A DNA stretch of 64,000 bases from Drosophila persimilis (taxonomy: Eukaryota > Arthropoda > Insecta > Diptera > Drosophilidae). A model generated the notes under the pieces. That model made no database searches and was not told the origin of the DNA. It saw nothing but the letters and a program-made list of their open reading frames with translations. The translations under genes and the position numbers were made by a program. The stretch lies in NCBI RefSeq assembly GCF_003286085.1, contig NW_020825527.1, positions 1 through 64,000 of the forward strand. The letters run 5' to 3'. Shown piece after piece: positions 23,423-32,900 of this stretch; positions within the stretch are counted from its first letter, which is position 1, and every line of letters starts with the position of its first letter.

Positions 23423-26389
23423 TTATGAATTAAAAGATTTTAACCTATCTTTGTGAACTGTTTGTTTTTTATTCTTATTTCCGGAAATAACTATATTATC
23501 ATTATCTTCGATTTTTTCAACTATATAGGGCCCTGTGTATTTAAGATCTAGCTTATGGCCTAGTTCGTTTTTTAGTAGAACTTTATCTCCTATTGATAGC
23601 GTTATGTTCCTAGTTTTTAAATCATAAATTTCCTTATTTTTCTGTTTATTTAACTCGAGCATATTTCTTGCTCTTTTGTATGCTACTTCTAATCTATATC
23701 TACTTTCTTTAGCGTAGTCTTCTATGTTATATATAGGTTCTATATTACTTATGCTATCAAAATATTTTGGTAGATTATTAGTCTTACCAAATACTAACTC
23801 ATATGGACAATAATTATGTGCCATAGAGGGGGTTGTATTGAAACAATAAACAAAATATGGAAGCCATACGTCCCAATCAGTTTTATTTACTGATATATAG
23901 GATCGTATGTATTCGTTAAATGTTCTGTGGCTTCTTTCTATTGTTCCAACAGTTTGATGATGGTGTGCAGTTGATGTTATATTTTTTATTTTTAAATATT
24001 TGCACAAATCGTTTATAATTGAATTTTTATATTCCGTTCCCATGTCCGAAATGAACGTCTTCATTGGACCGTACTTGAGAATAAATGATTCAAATATTGC
24101 CGTTGCAACGGTTGCTGCGCTTTTATTTGCGACAGGTATAGCAACTAGATATTTAGTCAAGTCACATATGAGCGTGACTGCATATTCATTGCCTTTTTCT
24201 GACTTGGGTAGTGGACCAATTGTATCCACTATCACTCTGTCAAAAGCCTTCATCGGGGTTTCTGTAATTGTTAAAGGGGTCTTTATATTTGTTGTTGTTT
24301 TTGCTTTTTGACATTTCTGACATTTCCGGATGTGCTCTGTTATATCGCGAGTCATACCTTTCCAGTAATAATGTCTTTTGACCTTGGCCAAGGTTTTTGC
24401 AATGCCTGTGTGACCTCCTTGTACTGGATCATCATGTAGTGTAGACAATATAGCTTCTTTCTCTTTAACATTTGTTAATGTGGTCACCGGGTTGAGTAGC
24501 GCTACTCTCAATGTTTTCAATATTTTATTGCCCATAATTTTGAAATTATCTATTGAAACCTTTTCAAAGATATTTTCCCACGGTGCCATTTTCAATTGGC
24601 TGATTTTTAATATACCGGCTTCTTTTTCTAGCCTTGGAAATAGTTGTCCTAAGTCAATATTTCCATTATTAGTATATAAATCTCCAATATCAATTCTTGC
24701 TATAATTTTCTTACCATGTTTAAAGAAACATAGCACATCTTTTATATGCAAGGTCACTACTTTACGTACTTCATCATTATTAATGACTTCGTATACGTTG
24801 GGCTGAGAAGCTGTTTCGGTAGATTGCTTTGGCATCTCTACTTTGTTGTTTTCTGCGCAGAATTTTTGTCTACTTTGATACCTGGTAGTGACTTTCAGGA
24901 CTTTATTTTGTATGTCTTTTAGTTCAGATATTGTTATCCGTGACAATGCATCGGCTACAAAATTATCTTTGCCTCTTAGGTACTCTACAGTAAAATTATA
25001 CTCCTCTAATTCAAGTCTCATACGCGTTAATTTAGAACTGGGGTTTGTCATTGAAAACAAAAATGTTAGTGGTCTATGGTCTGTTTTTACTATGAAATGA
25101 GTTCCGTAGACATAGGGTCTAAATTTGGTGATTGCCCAATAAATAGCTGTTAACTCTTGTTCCGTCGTACTTTTGTTACTTTCTCCTTTGGTAAATGCTC
25201 TCGATGCGTAAGCTATTGGGAGTTGAGTTCCGTTGTGGGCTTGTGTTAGCACTGCACCACAGGCTTGCTTACTAGCATCTGTGATTATACAAAATTCTTT
25301 CGTAAAATCTGGATATTGTAACAGAGTAGGCTTTATTAATTGAGCTTTAAGATATTCAAATGCATTTTGACAGTCATTAGTCCATTCAAATGGAACATTC
25401 TTTTTATTTAATCTTGTTATATGCCTAGAATAATCGGCGAAATTTTTGATGAATCGTCTGTAGTAATTACAAAATGCTATAAAACGTCTAGCGCTATCAG
25501 AGTCATGTGGGACTGGATAATTTAATATGACGTCAAACTTTTTGTCATCTGGTAAGATTCCCTTATCTGTGCATTTGTGGCCCAAAAATGTGACTTCATG
25601 CATGAAAAATGAACATTTTTCAGGATGTAGTTTCAAGTTGTGTTTCCTACACATGTCAAAAACACTAATTAAATTGTTAAGCATGTGTTTTTCGGAACAA
25701 CCGATTACTATTAAGTCATCCATATAGAGGAATGCTTGTGATGGTTCAAGTCCAGAGAATGCGATAGTCATCATTCTTTGGAATGAATTGGGAGCTATTT
25801 TCAAACCAAATGGTAATCGCGTGAAGCGATAAGAGCCGTTGCTCGTTGAAAAGGATGTTATATCTCTAGAGTTTTCGTCTAGCTCAATCTGATGGAATCC
25901 TGACATTAAGTCAAGGCAAGAGAAATATTTTGCTCTTCCTAGTTGATCCAAGATATCATCGATCCTAGGAAGTGGAAATTTATCGGATAGTAATTTTTTA
26001 TTAATTTGGCGATAGTCAACTACTAATCGCCATTTTTTCTTTTTGTTGTCTATGGATTTCTTTGGTACTAGTAAAAGTGGACTGTTGTATTCTGAGGCTG
26101 ACGGTTCAACTATTCTATCTTTGATTAGTTTATCGACTTGAGCTTGGATTTCGTATTTTTGACTATGAGGATTTCTATAATTTTTTATATATACAGGTTC
26201 ATTATCTTTTAATCTTAGTTTCTGCTTGTAAAAATTATTGGTTGTTATTGATTCGGTATCAAGTCCGAATATGTCTGCGTAGTTACAACAAAGTTCTTTT
26301 AATTGTTTATTAAATAGTTTTGGAAAATTTTTAGATAACTTTGATATAACATCGTTCGTTCTAGTTTCATTATTTATTTCGGATATATC
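23423..26389 (-). CDS. 412-like pol: reverse transcriptase, RNase H, integrase
   Basis: The frame is open from just after a TAA at 26390-26392 to the stop at 23423; there is no ATG at its 5' end, so it is the downstream part of a longer pol. Seen in order: RT palm motifs, with VVDYR ahead of 25951 and YMDD near 25720; RNase H with TDASKQACGA and TDHRPLTF; integrase zinc region HTGIAKTL through KCQKCQ; then the catalytic core with VDTIGPL, SDMGTEYKN and a GTIERSH glutamate; and a C-terminal chromodomain-free tail ending KDRLKSF. The 842 codons after 25951 are uninterrupted. It would copy and integrate the element if the upstream stop were bypassed. Confidence 0.9.
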   Translation of the reverse strand, partial: DISEINNETRTNDVISKLSKNFPKLFNKQLKELCCNYADIFGLDTESITTNNFYKQKLRLKDNEPVYIKNYRNPHSQKYEIQAQVDKLIKDRIVEPSASEYNSPLLLVPKKSIDNKKKKWRLVVDYRQINKKLLSDKFPLPRIDDILDQLGRAKYFSCLDLMSGFHQIELDENSRDITSFSTSNGSYRFTRLPFGLKIAPNSFQRMMTIAFSGLEPSQAFLYMDDLIVIGCSEKHMLNNLISVFDMCRKHNLKLHPEKCSFFMHEVTFLGHKCTDKGILPDDKKFDVILNYPVPHDSDSARRFIAFCNYYRRFIKNFADYSRHITRLNKKNVPFEWTNDCQNAFEYLKAQLIKPTLLQYPDFTKEFCIITDASKQACGAVLTQAHNGTQLPIAYASRAFTKGESNKSTTEQELTAIYWAITKFRPYVYGTHFIVKTDHRPLTFLFSMTNPSSKLTRMRLELEEYNFTVEYLRGKDNFVADALSRITISELKDIQNKVLKVTTRYQSRQKFCAENNKVEMPKQSTETASQPNVYEVINNDEVRKVVTLHIKDVLCFFKHGKKIIARIDIGDLYTNNGNIDLGQLFPRLEKEAGILKISQLKMAPWENIFEKVSIDNFKIMGNKILKTLRVALLNPVTTLTNVKEKEAILSTLHDDPVQGGHTGIAKTLAKVKRHYYWKGMTRDITEHIRKCQKCQKAKTTTNIKTPLTITETPMKAFDRVIVDTIGPLPKSEKGNEYAVTLICDLTKYLVAIPVANKSAATVATAIFESFILKYGPMKTFISDMGTEYKNSIINDLCKYLKIKNITSTAHHHQTVGTIERSHRTFNEYIRSYISVNKTDWDVWLPYFVYCFNTTPSMAHNYCPYELVFGKTNNLPKYFDSISNIEPIYNIEDYAKESRYRLEVAYKRARNMLELNKQKNKEIYDLKTRNITLSIGDKVLLKNELGHKLDLKYTGPYIVEKIEDNDNIVISGNKNKKQTVHKDRLKSFNS

Positions 26390-27042
26390 TTAATTTGCTA
26401 ATGGTTCATAATTCAACTTATTTATATTGATCATTTGGTCGGTACTAGTTGTATTAAGTAAACGGACGAATGCATTTGCAGTTGTTACGACTGTGTTTGC
26501 TGCATATATACCAGGTTGAATTTCCTGGTTCGGAATAAAAATGCTATCTTCATTTGAAGTTAACTCAATTTTACGGACAACTTCGGATCGTGCTGGTAAC
26601 ACTATTGTATTGTTACCAGAGCTGTGATTTATGGGAACATAAATAGGGTAGTTTAGATTGTCTGGTCTTATTATGAGCAGATCTTTTGAAGGTGTGAAAT
26701 CTAGTTGACAATTAAATTTTTTAATAAAATCTATTCCTAAAATTCCATCACACGGTATAGAAAAAGTTGATTCGACAATATGGAAGTTGTGTGGAATTAT
26801 ATATTTAGTTGTTTGTATTTCTAAGGATGTCATTCCTTTAGATTGAATTAATCCTTGATTAATTCCCTGAATATTTATTTTGTTGTTTTTGTTTATGTCA
26901 TTAAAAGTGTCTGAACTGTCTTTTAACAGAGATATGTCTGCACCAGTATCTATCAAAAATATTAATTTCTTGCCTGTAGCTACGTTTGTGAATGTTACGA
27001 ATATATTTATACTAAGATTAATCGAATGAACCTTTTTACTGT
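26390..27042 (-). CDS. 412-like protease region of pol, ending at an in-frame TAA
   Basis: This frame overlaps the gag end and lies in the -1 frame relative to gag. It carries an aspartic protease active site FLIDTGADISLL around 26930-26965, and downstream DGILGIDF near 26730-26760. It has no ATG of its own at the start, so it would be made by -1 frameshifting from gag. It ends with TAA at 26390-26392. The reverse transcriptase frame begins at the very next codon in the same frame, so this looks like one pol ORF with a single nonsense codon. It could be a disabling mutation; readthrough is less likely but possible. Confidence 0.8.
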
Positions 27043-28308
27043 CTATTGCTGTGTACCTAAGGGCTGTTGTGAGTTTCCCGATTCATTCTGGGCAATTCTC
27101 ACATTGTTGTTATTGCCATTATTATTGTTATGGCCTCTGTATGAGTTACCGCGGCCTCTATAGTTTCCTCTATATTGGCCTCTACCTCTGTTGTTGCCAT
27201 AATTATTATTTTGGTAGTTTCCACGGTAGTTTCCGCGGTTATACGCTCGGTTAGTGTTATATCTCTGTTGTGCAGCATATAGGACTGTATTTGGGTGTCC
27301 TACTGCGTCTGTGCAACTATCGACGAACACAGTTGTAATCTCACTCATTGTATTGAAATTTCGTGATTTCATTACAGACCTAACTTCGTCAATTGTGCTG
27401 TTTCCTATGATTGATTTTACAGCAACTTGTAGGCTCAATTCTTCGGCATATTCTTGCGATACACCGTTAATCATATGTGCCGATTGCAAAGCCCTTGTCA
27501 ACTGTTCAACTTCTTGAATATATTGACTTGCCGTCTTTTGCTTTTGCTGCAGATTGAACAATTTAGCTGATATTGCTTTGGCTGATTCGCCTTTTATACC
27601 GCTTTTTAGTTTGTCTATTATGGACACTATTGTTTGTTCAGTGGTGATTAAGTTTCGAATATGGCCTTTGAGTTTAGTTTTTATTAGGTTGACTGCTGTA
27701 GTTTCATGTGTTCCCTTAAGTGAATCCACTAAGCTAAGAGCATCAATGAAACTTTGTAGATTCTCAGGCTTTCCACTAAACTCAGGTATGAGTGAAGCGG
27801 CTAGCTTAAGAAATTCTAGTTGTGACATGGCCATTTTTAGAGTTTTTACTTCAGTAATAGACTCTGATTCAGAATCAACTAGATTGGTTAGTGTGATTAC
27901 CGCTGGTATCGTAAGGTCGCCTAGGTCTTCTTCTTTTATATGTGTATCTGAACCGCTTGCGATTTCAGATTCGCCCTCTAAATCTGTGTTTGTGTCTTCC
28001 TCGACTAATACTGGAGTATTCAAAATCGAAGGTATAGTTATGTCTAGTGAATATTTTGATTTGATGCTATTTAAATTTGTTTTTAATCTATTCAAAAATC
28101 TTGATACATACGACCAATGCTGAGTATTTAACTTTTCTTTATTGTCGTGTATCAGGGAACGAGCTTGGTTAAAACATGCAACTAATAGTGTCGCGTGTCT
28201 ACTTATAGTTTCGTTTGAAATATTCCTATTTTGTGCTAGGCACTTGTATGATTTATCAAAATTTTCTTTTATTTTAACTAATGCGGCATTAATATTTTGC
28301 CATTCCAT
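27043..28308 (-). CDS. 412-like Gag, 421 aa
   Basis: Starts at ATG 28306-28308 and ends with TAG. The N-terminal third is helical and charged. The central part (about 165-320) resembles a retrotransposon Gag capsid domain, with PEFSGKPENLQSFIDAL at its start. The C-terminal 75 residues are rich in Asn, Gly and Arg with repeated NYRGNY and RGRG motifs. There is no CCHC knuckle; the RG-rich tail is the likely RNA-binding part. It should form the particle that packages the element RNA. The frame is intact. Confidence 0.88.
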   Translation of the reverse strand: MEWQNINAALVKIKENFDKSYKCLAQNRNISNETISRHATLLVACFNQARSLIHDNKEKLNTQHWSYVSRFLNRLKTNLNSIKSKYSLDITIPSILNTPVLVEEDTNTDLEGESEIASGSDTHIKEEDLGDLTIPAVITLTNLVDSESESITEVKTLKMAMSQLEFLKLAASLIPEFSGKPENLQSFIDALSLVDSLKGTHETTAVNLIKTKLKGHIRNLITTEQTIVSIIDKLKSGIKGESAKAISAKLFNLQQKQKTASQYIQEVEQLTRALQSAHMINGVSQEYAEELSLQVAVKSIIGNSTIDEVRSVMKSRNFNTMSEITTVFVDSCTDAVGHPNTVLYAAQQRYNTNRAYNRGNYRGNYQNNNYGNNRGRGQYRGNYRGRGNSYRGHNNNNGNNNNVRIAQNESGNSQQPLGTQQ

Positions 28309-28446
28309 TTCATTTTAAAATAATTATTAAAATGTGCAAAAACATTTATAGGTTTTCAATCAAATAATGATATATTTTTATTCATGATTCGTTTTGGACT
28401 TTTTCTTTTATTTTTGGCCAATTTTCGTTACCATTATAAATTTGTT

Positions 28447-28716
28447 TTAAATTTTGTCCAGGTCATCTGCCCGGCTTTGATAGCGTTTCTTTATGCATCT
28501 ATTATGTAGTTTATACAATTTATATAATAGATGTCCTATGATTATAATGAAAATAATAGCAATAAGTATTGTTATTAGCTTTAGGTCGGTGTTATTGACT
28601 TCGACTTTGTTTATTACATTCGCTGTCGAATCTACCGATTTTACATCTACTAAACCCATTGTGTAAAAATTTTCGAAATTTTCTTCAAATTTACTTATTT
28701 TGTTTGTTCGTGACAT
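28447..28716 (-). CDS. 412-like leader ORF b: small predicted membrane protein, 89 aa
   Basis: Lies between the 5' LTR and gag, on the same strand. The ATG at 28714-28716 is the first true start; the frame extends slightly upstream only through a non-ATG codon. An acidic N-terminal half of about 45 residues is followed by one strongly hydrophobic segment (LITILIAIIFIIIIGHLLY) and then by a basic tail with KKRYQSR. That layout fits a single-pass membrane protein with a cytosolic positive tail. I recall small upstream ORFs being noted for 412-type elements, but I do not know a function. Expression is unproven; it could be a decaying or regulatory uORF. Confidence 0.6.
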   Translation of the reverse strand: MSRTNKISKFEENFENFYTMGLVDVKSVDSTANVINKVEVNNTDLKLITILIAIIFIIIIGHLLYKLYKLHNRCIKKRYQSRADDLDKI

Positions 28717-29064
28717 ATGTATATACAAAAACAAATTTCCTTTTTTTTTCTTTTATACTACTGTATAGATTCTTTGTTAATTGTTGAAATTAATTTATAA
28801 TTTATATATATTTTTTTTTCAGTTTTTTTTTTTTTACATTTCTTCCTGCCTAGTGTTTGTGTGGCTTTACAGGCCTCACTCTAATTGGGCAGATGTTATT
28901 CTGCTCAATTTTACAATTTTAGATCTTACAGTTAAGTTGTATGCATCGCAGGCATTTAAAAAAAAATTTTGTTTGGCGGTGGGCGCTCTAGGAAGCGCTG
29001 TCGGTTCACTGCTCCGGGTCTAGCTTGTTGCGCTAGACGAGGCCGGTGCTGGCTGCACAGGCTG

Positions 29065-29421
29065 CTACTGCTTCTCTGTTGGGGCACCGGTGCAGGCTGC
29101 ACAGGTGTACTCGCAATGCGGCGAGTGTAGAGGTCCCTCGCAGTCGTTCGGGCAGGTCTTCCTTGGCTTTGCTATTTCTGTCGTTTGGGGTGGTGGAGTT
29201 ACGGTTAATATTTTACTGATATTTCGTATTGCAGTGTAGGTGGTTGTGTGCATTGGCTCTTTCATTTTCTTTTCTGCTAGCAACAATTTGATGTGATTGA
29301 GCTCTGTGTGTAATTTCACAGATGTGCTCCACGGCAAATTATCGTTGCTATTTAGCAGTTTGAGTAGTGTTGCCCTTCTGGCTCTCAGGCGTTTTACTAC
29401 GCCGCCTCTTTTGCCACACAT
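29065..29421 (-). CDS. 412-like leader ORF a: basic, Cys/His-rich small protein, 118 aa
   Basis: The first ORF after the PBS, starting at ATG 29419-29421. The N-terminus is very basic (KRLRARRATLLKLL) and is followed by a probable helical segment with leucines and lysines. The last 30 residues hold five cysteines spaced C-x3-C-x8-C-x3-C-x2-C with two histidines between them, which could bind zinc. I do not recognise the family. A nucleic-acid-binding accessory protein is conceivable, but only the composition supports it. It precedes leader ORF b and gag on the same transcript. Confidence 0.55.
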   Translation of the reverse strand: MCGKRGGVVKRLRARRATLLKLLNSNDNLPWSTSVKLHTELNHIKLLLAEKKMKEPMHTTTYTAIRNISKILTVTPPPQTTEIAKPRKTCPNDCEGPLHSPHCEYTCAACTGAPTEKQ

Positions 29422-29576
29422 ACCACTCTACTTACTGCGTTCAGTTCCGCTCCATTTCCTGCTGCTTCCAGTGGTGCCTGCTGTTGTTGTCCGCTCTCGC
29501 CGCTCGCTCTCTCGCTCTCCGCTTTTTTTTTCTTATGTGATTTATTTTAACATATGTTCTACATGTTCGTGACACT

Positions 29577-29590
29577 TGTCACGGTCGCCA
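29577..29590 (-). promoter_or_regulatory. 412-like primer binding site, tRNA-Arg type
   Basis: On the minus strand this reads TGGCGACCGTGACA, complementary to a Drosophila-type tRNA-Arg 3' end and known from mdg1/412 elements. It abuts the 5' LTR directly. Confidence 0.88.
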
Positions 29591-29970
29591 TGTAATATGT
29601 CAATATTACAATTATAACACTGGCACGTCTGTGCCGTTTGACTTCGGTTTTTAGAATGTCTTTATTGAATTTATTCTTATAACTCAGACCGCATAGCTGC
29701 GCTGCCGGTTACGCCAACAGCGGAGCGGCTTCATACATATTTGTCTTATCAGCATAATCGAGAGGGCAAGAGCCGTATGTACATATGTGTATATATATAT
29801 ATGCTTCAAGTGGTCAGCGTGGGAATGCTGACTTAGCTTAGCGCATAAACGGCGATCATATTGCACGCTCACTTGGAGTGGTTTTGTTTGTGTACTGCAA
29901 CAATGTGTTGCTGATACATTTATTGTTAACCATTGGGTACAGTGTACACTCAATATATGCACATACTACA
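29591..29970 (-). repeat. 412-like element 5' LTR (380 bp)
   Basis: Begins TGTAATATGTC and ends CATACTACA in the plus reading, flanked by the GCCC duplication. It carries a 22-bp GC-rich segment after ATAACTCA (starting GACCGCATAGC, about 29686-29707) where the partner LTR has only six bases. Confidence 0.92.
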
Positions 29971-32900
29971 GCCCAAGATGTGCGATCTTGCCAAATTTCC
30001 TGGAGCGTGGGTGATATATAGGTGCGGTGATTCAGTATGCATGCCAGTGCTGGATAGGGAAGGGTTCTATATAAGGGCAGGTGCCATATAGTTGCGGAGG
30101 TTCCACTTTTTTATGGGCTAGAGTGCCATATTGCTGCTAGTACCCAAAATATGCGATCCTGCCAAATTTCCTAGAGCGTGGGTGCTATATAGGTGCGGTG
30201 GTTCAGTATACATGCCAGTGCTGGATAGGGAAGGGTTCTATATAAGTGCAGGTGCCATATAGTTGCGGAGGTTCCATTTTTTTGGGGCTATATTGCCATA
30301 TTGGTGCTAGTGCCCAAGATGTGCGATCCTGCCACATTTCCTGGAGCGTGGGGGCTATATAGGTGCGGTTTTTCAGTATACATGCCAGTGCTGGATAGGG
30401 AAGGGTTCTATATAAGTGCAGAAGCCATATAGTTGCGGAGGTTCCACTTTTTTGGGGCTATATTGCCATACTGGTGCTTATGCCCAAAATATGCGATCCT
30501 GCCACATTTCCTAGAGCGTGGGTTCCAGATCGTTGCGGTGATTCAATATACATGCAAGTGCTGTATAGGGAAGGTTTCTATATAAGTGTAGGTGTCATAT
30601 AATTTCGGAGGTTCCACTTTTTTAGGGCTATATTGCCATATTGGTGCTTATGCCCAAAATATGCGATCCTGCCAAATTTCCTAGAGCGTGGGTGCTATAT
30701 AGGTGCGGTGGTTCAGTATACATGCCAGTGCTGGGTAGGGAAGGGTTCTATATAAGTGAAGGTGCCATATAGTTGCGGAGTTCCACTTTTTTGAGGCTAT
30801 AGTGCCGTATTGTTGCTAGTGCCCAAGATGTGCGATCTTGCCACATTTCCTGGAGCGTGGGTGATATATGGGTGCGGTGATTCAGTATACATGCCAGTGC
30901 TGGATAGGGAAGGGTTCTATATAAGTGCAGGTGCCATATAGTTGCGGAGGTTCCACTTTTTTGGGGCTATATTGCCATATTGGTGCTTATGCCCAAAATA
31001 TGCGATCCTGCCACATTTTCTGGAGTGTGTATGCTATATAGTTGCGGTGGTTCAGCATACATGCCAGTGCTGGATAGGGAAGGGTTCTATATAAGTGCAG
31101 AAGCCATATAGTTGCGGAGGTTCCACTTTTTTGGGGCTATATTGCCATATTGGTGCTTATGCCCAAAATATGCGATCCTGCCACATTTCCTGGAGCGTGG
31201 ATGCTATATAGGTGCGGTGGTTCAGTATACATGTCAGTGCTGGATAGGGAAGGGTTCTATATAAGTGCAGGTGCCATATAGTTGCGGAGGTTCCACTTTT
31301 TTATGGGCTAGAGTGCCATATTGGTGCTAGTGCCCAAAATATGCGATCCTGCCAAATTTCCTAGAGCGTGGGTGCCATATAGGTGCGGTGGTTCAGTATA
31401 CATGCCAGTGCTGGATAGGGAAGGGTTCTATATAAGTGCAGGTGCCATATAGTTGCGGAGGTTCCACTTTTTTGGGGCTATATTGCCATATTGGTGCTTA
31501 TGACCAAAATATGCGATCCTGCCACATTTCCTGGAGTGTGTATGCTATATAGTTGCGGTGGTTCAGTATACATGCCAGTGCTGGATAGGGAAGGGTTCTA
31601 TATAAGTGCAGAAGCCATATAGTTGCGGAGGTTCCACTTTTTTGGGGCTATATTGCCATATTGGTGCTTATGCCCAAGATGTGCTATCCTGCCACATTTC
31701 CTGGAGCGTGGATGCTATATAGGTGCGGTGGTTCAGTATACATGACAGTGCTGGATAGGGAAGGGTTCTATATAAGTGCAGGTGCCATATAGTTGCGGAG
31801 GTTACACTTTTTTGTGGGCTAGAGTGCCATATTGGTGCTTATGCCCAAAATATGCGATCCTGCCAAATTTCCTAGAGCGTGGGTGGTATATAGGTGCGGT
31901 GGTTCAGTATACATGCCAGTGCTGGATAGGGAAGGGTTCTATATAAGTGCAGGTGTCATATAATTTCGGAGGTTCCACTTTTTTAGGGCTATATTGCCAT
32001 ATTGGTGCTTATGCCCAAAATATGCGATCCTGCCAAATTTCCTAGAGCGTGGGTGCTATATAGGTGCGGTGGTTCAGTATACATGCCAGTGCTGGATAGG
32101 GAAGGGTTCTATATAAGTGCAGGTGCCATATAGTTGCGGAGGTTCCACTTTTTTATGGGCTAGAGTGCCATATTGGTGCTAGTGCCCAAAATATGCGATC
32201 CTGCCAAATTTCCTAGAGCGTGGGTGCCATATAGGTGCGGTGGTTCAGTATACATGCCAGTGCTGGATAGGGAAGGGTTCTATATAAGTGCAGGTGCCAT
32301 ATAGTTGCGGAGGTTCCACTTTTTTGGGGCTATATTGCCATATTGGTGCTTATGACCAAAATATGCGATCCTGCCACATTTCCTGGAGTGTGTATGCTAT
32401 ATAGTTGCGGTGGTTCAGTATACATGCCAGTGCTGGATAGGGAAGGGTTCTATATAAGTGCAGAAGCCATATAGTTGCGGAGGTTCCACTTTTTTGGGGC
32501 TATATTGCCATATTGGTGCTTATGCCCAAAATATGCGATCCTGCCACATTTCCTGGAGTGTGTATGCTATATAGTTGCGGTGGTTCAGTATACATGCCAG
32601 TGCTGGATAGGGAAGGGTTCTATATAAGTGCAGGTGCTATATAGTTGCGGAGGTTCCACTTTTTTATGGGCTAGAGTGCCATATTGGTGCTAGTGCCCAA
32701 GATGTGCGATCCTGCCACATTTCCTGGAGCGTGGGGGCTATATAGGTGCGGTGGTTCAGTATACATGCTAGTGCTGGATAGGGAAGTGTTATATATTAGT
32801 TCAGGTGCCATATAGTTGCGGAGGTTCCACTTTTTTGGGGCTATATTGCCATATTGGTGCTTATGCCCAAAATATGCGATCCTGCCACATTTCCTGGAGC

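Larger units (their letters stand above)
22845..29970 (-). mobile_element. 412/mdg1-like Gypsy LTR retrotransposon
   Basis: A 7126-bp element on the minus strand with a 4-bp target duplication GCCC (22841-22844 and 29971-29974). Order from the 5' side: LTR (29591-29970), tRNA-Arg-type PBS, two small leader ORFs, gag, protease, reverse transcriptase-RNase H-integrase, polypurine tract, LTR (22845-23208). The tRNA-Arg PBS and the domain order fit the mdg1/412 lineage; the exact family was not verified. No env was found. The segment 23222-23422 between PPT and pol is AT-rich with no gene seen. The LTRs look identical by eye except for one 6-bp versus 22-bp replacement. Confidence 0.9.

Noticed and set aside
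24000..24311. Plus-strand ORFs inside the 412-like pol and gag (such as 24000-24311 and 27554-28123)
   Set aside because: They are antisense shadows of the minus-strand coding regions, which carry the clear retroelement domains.
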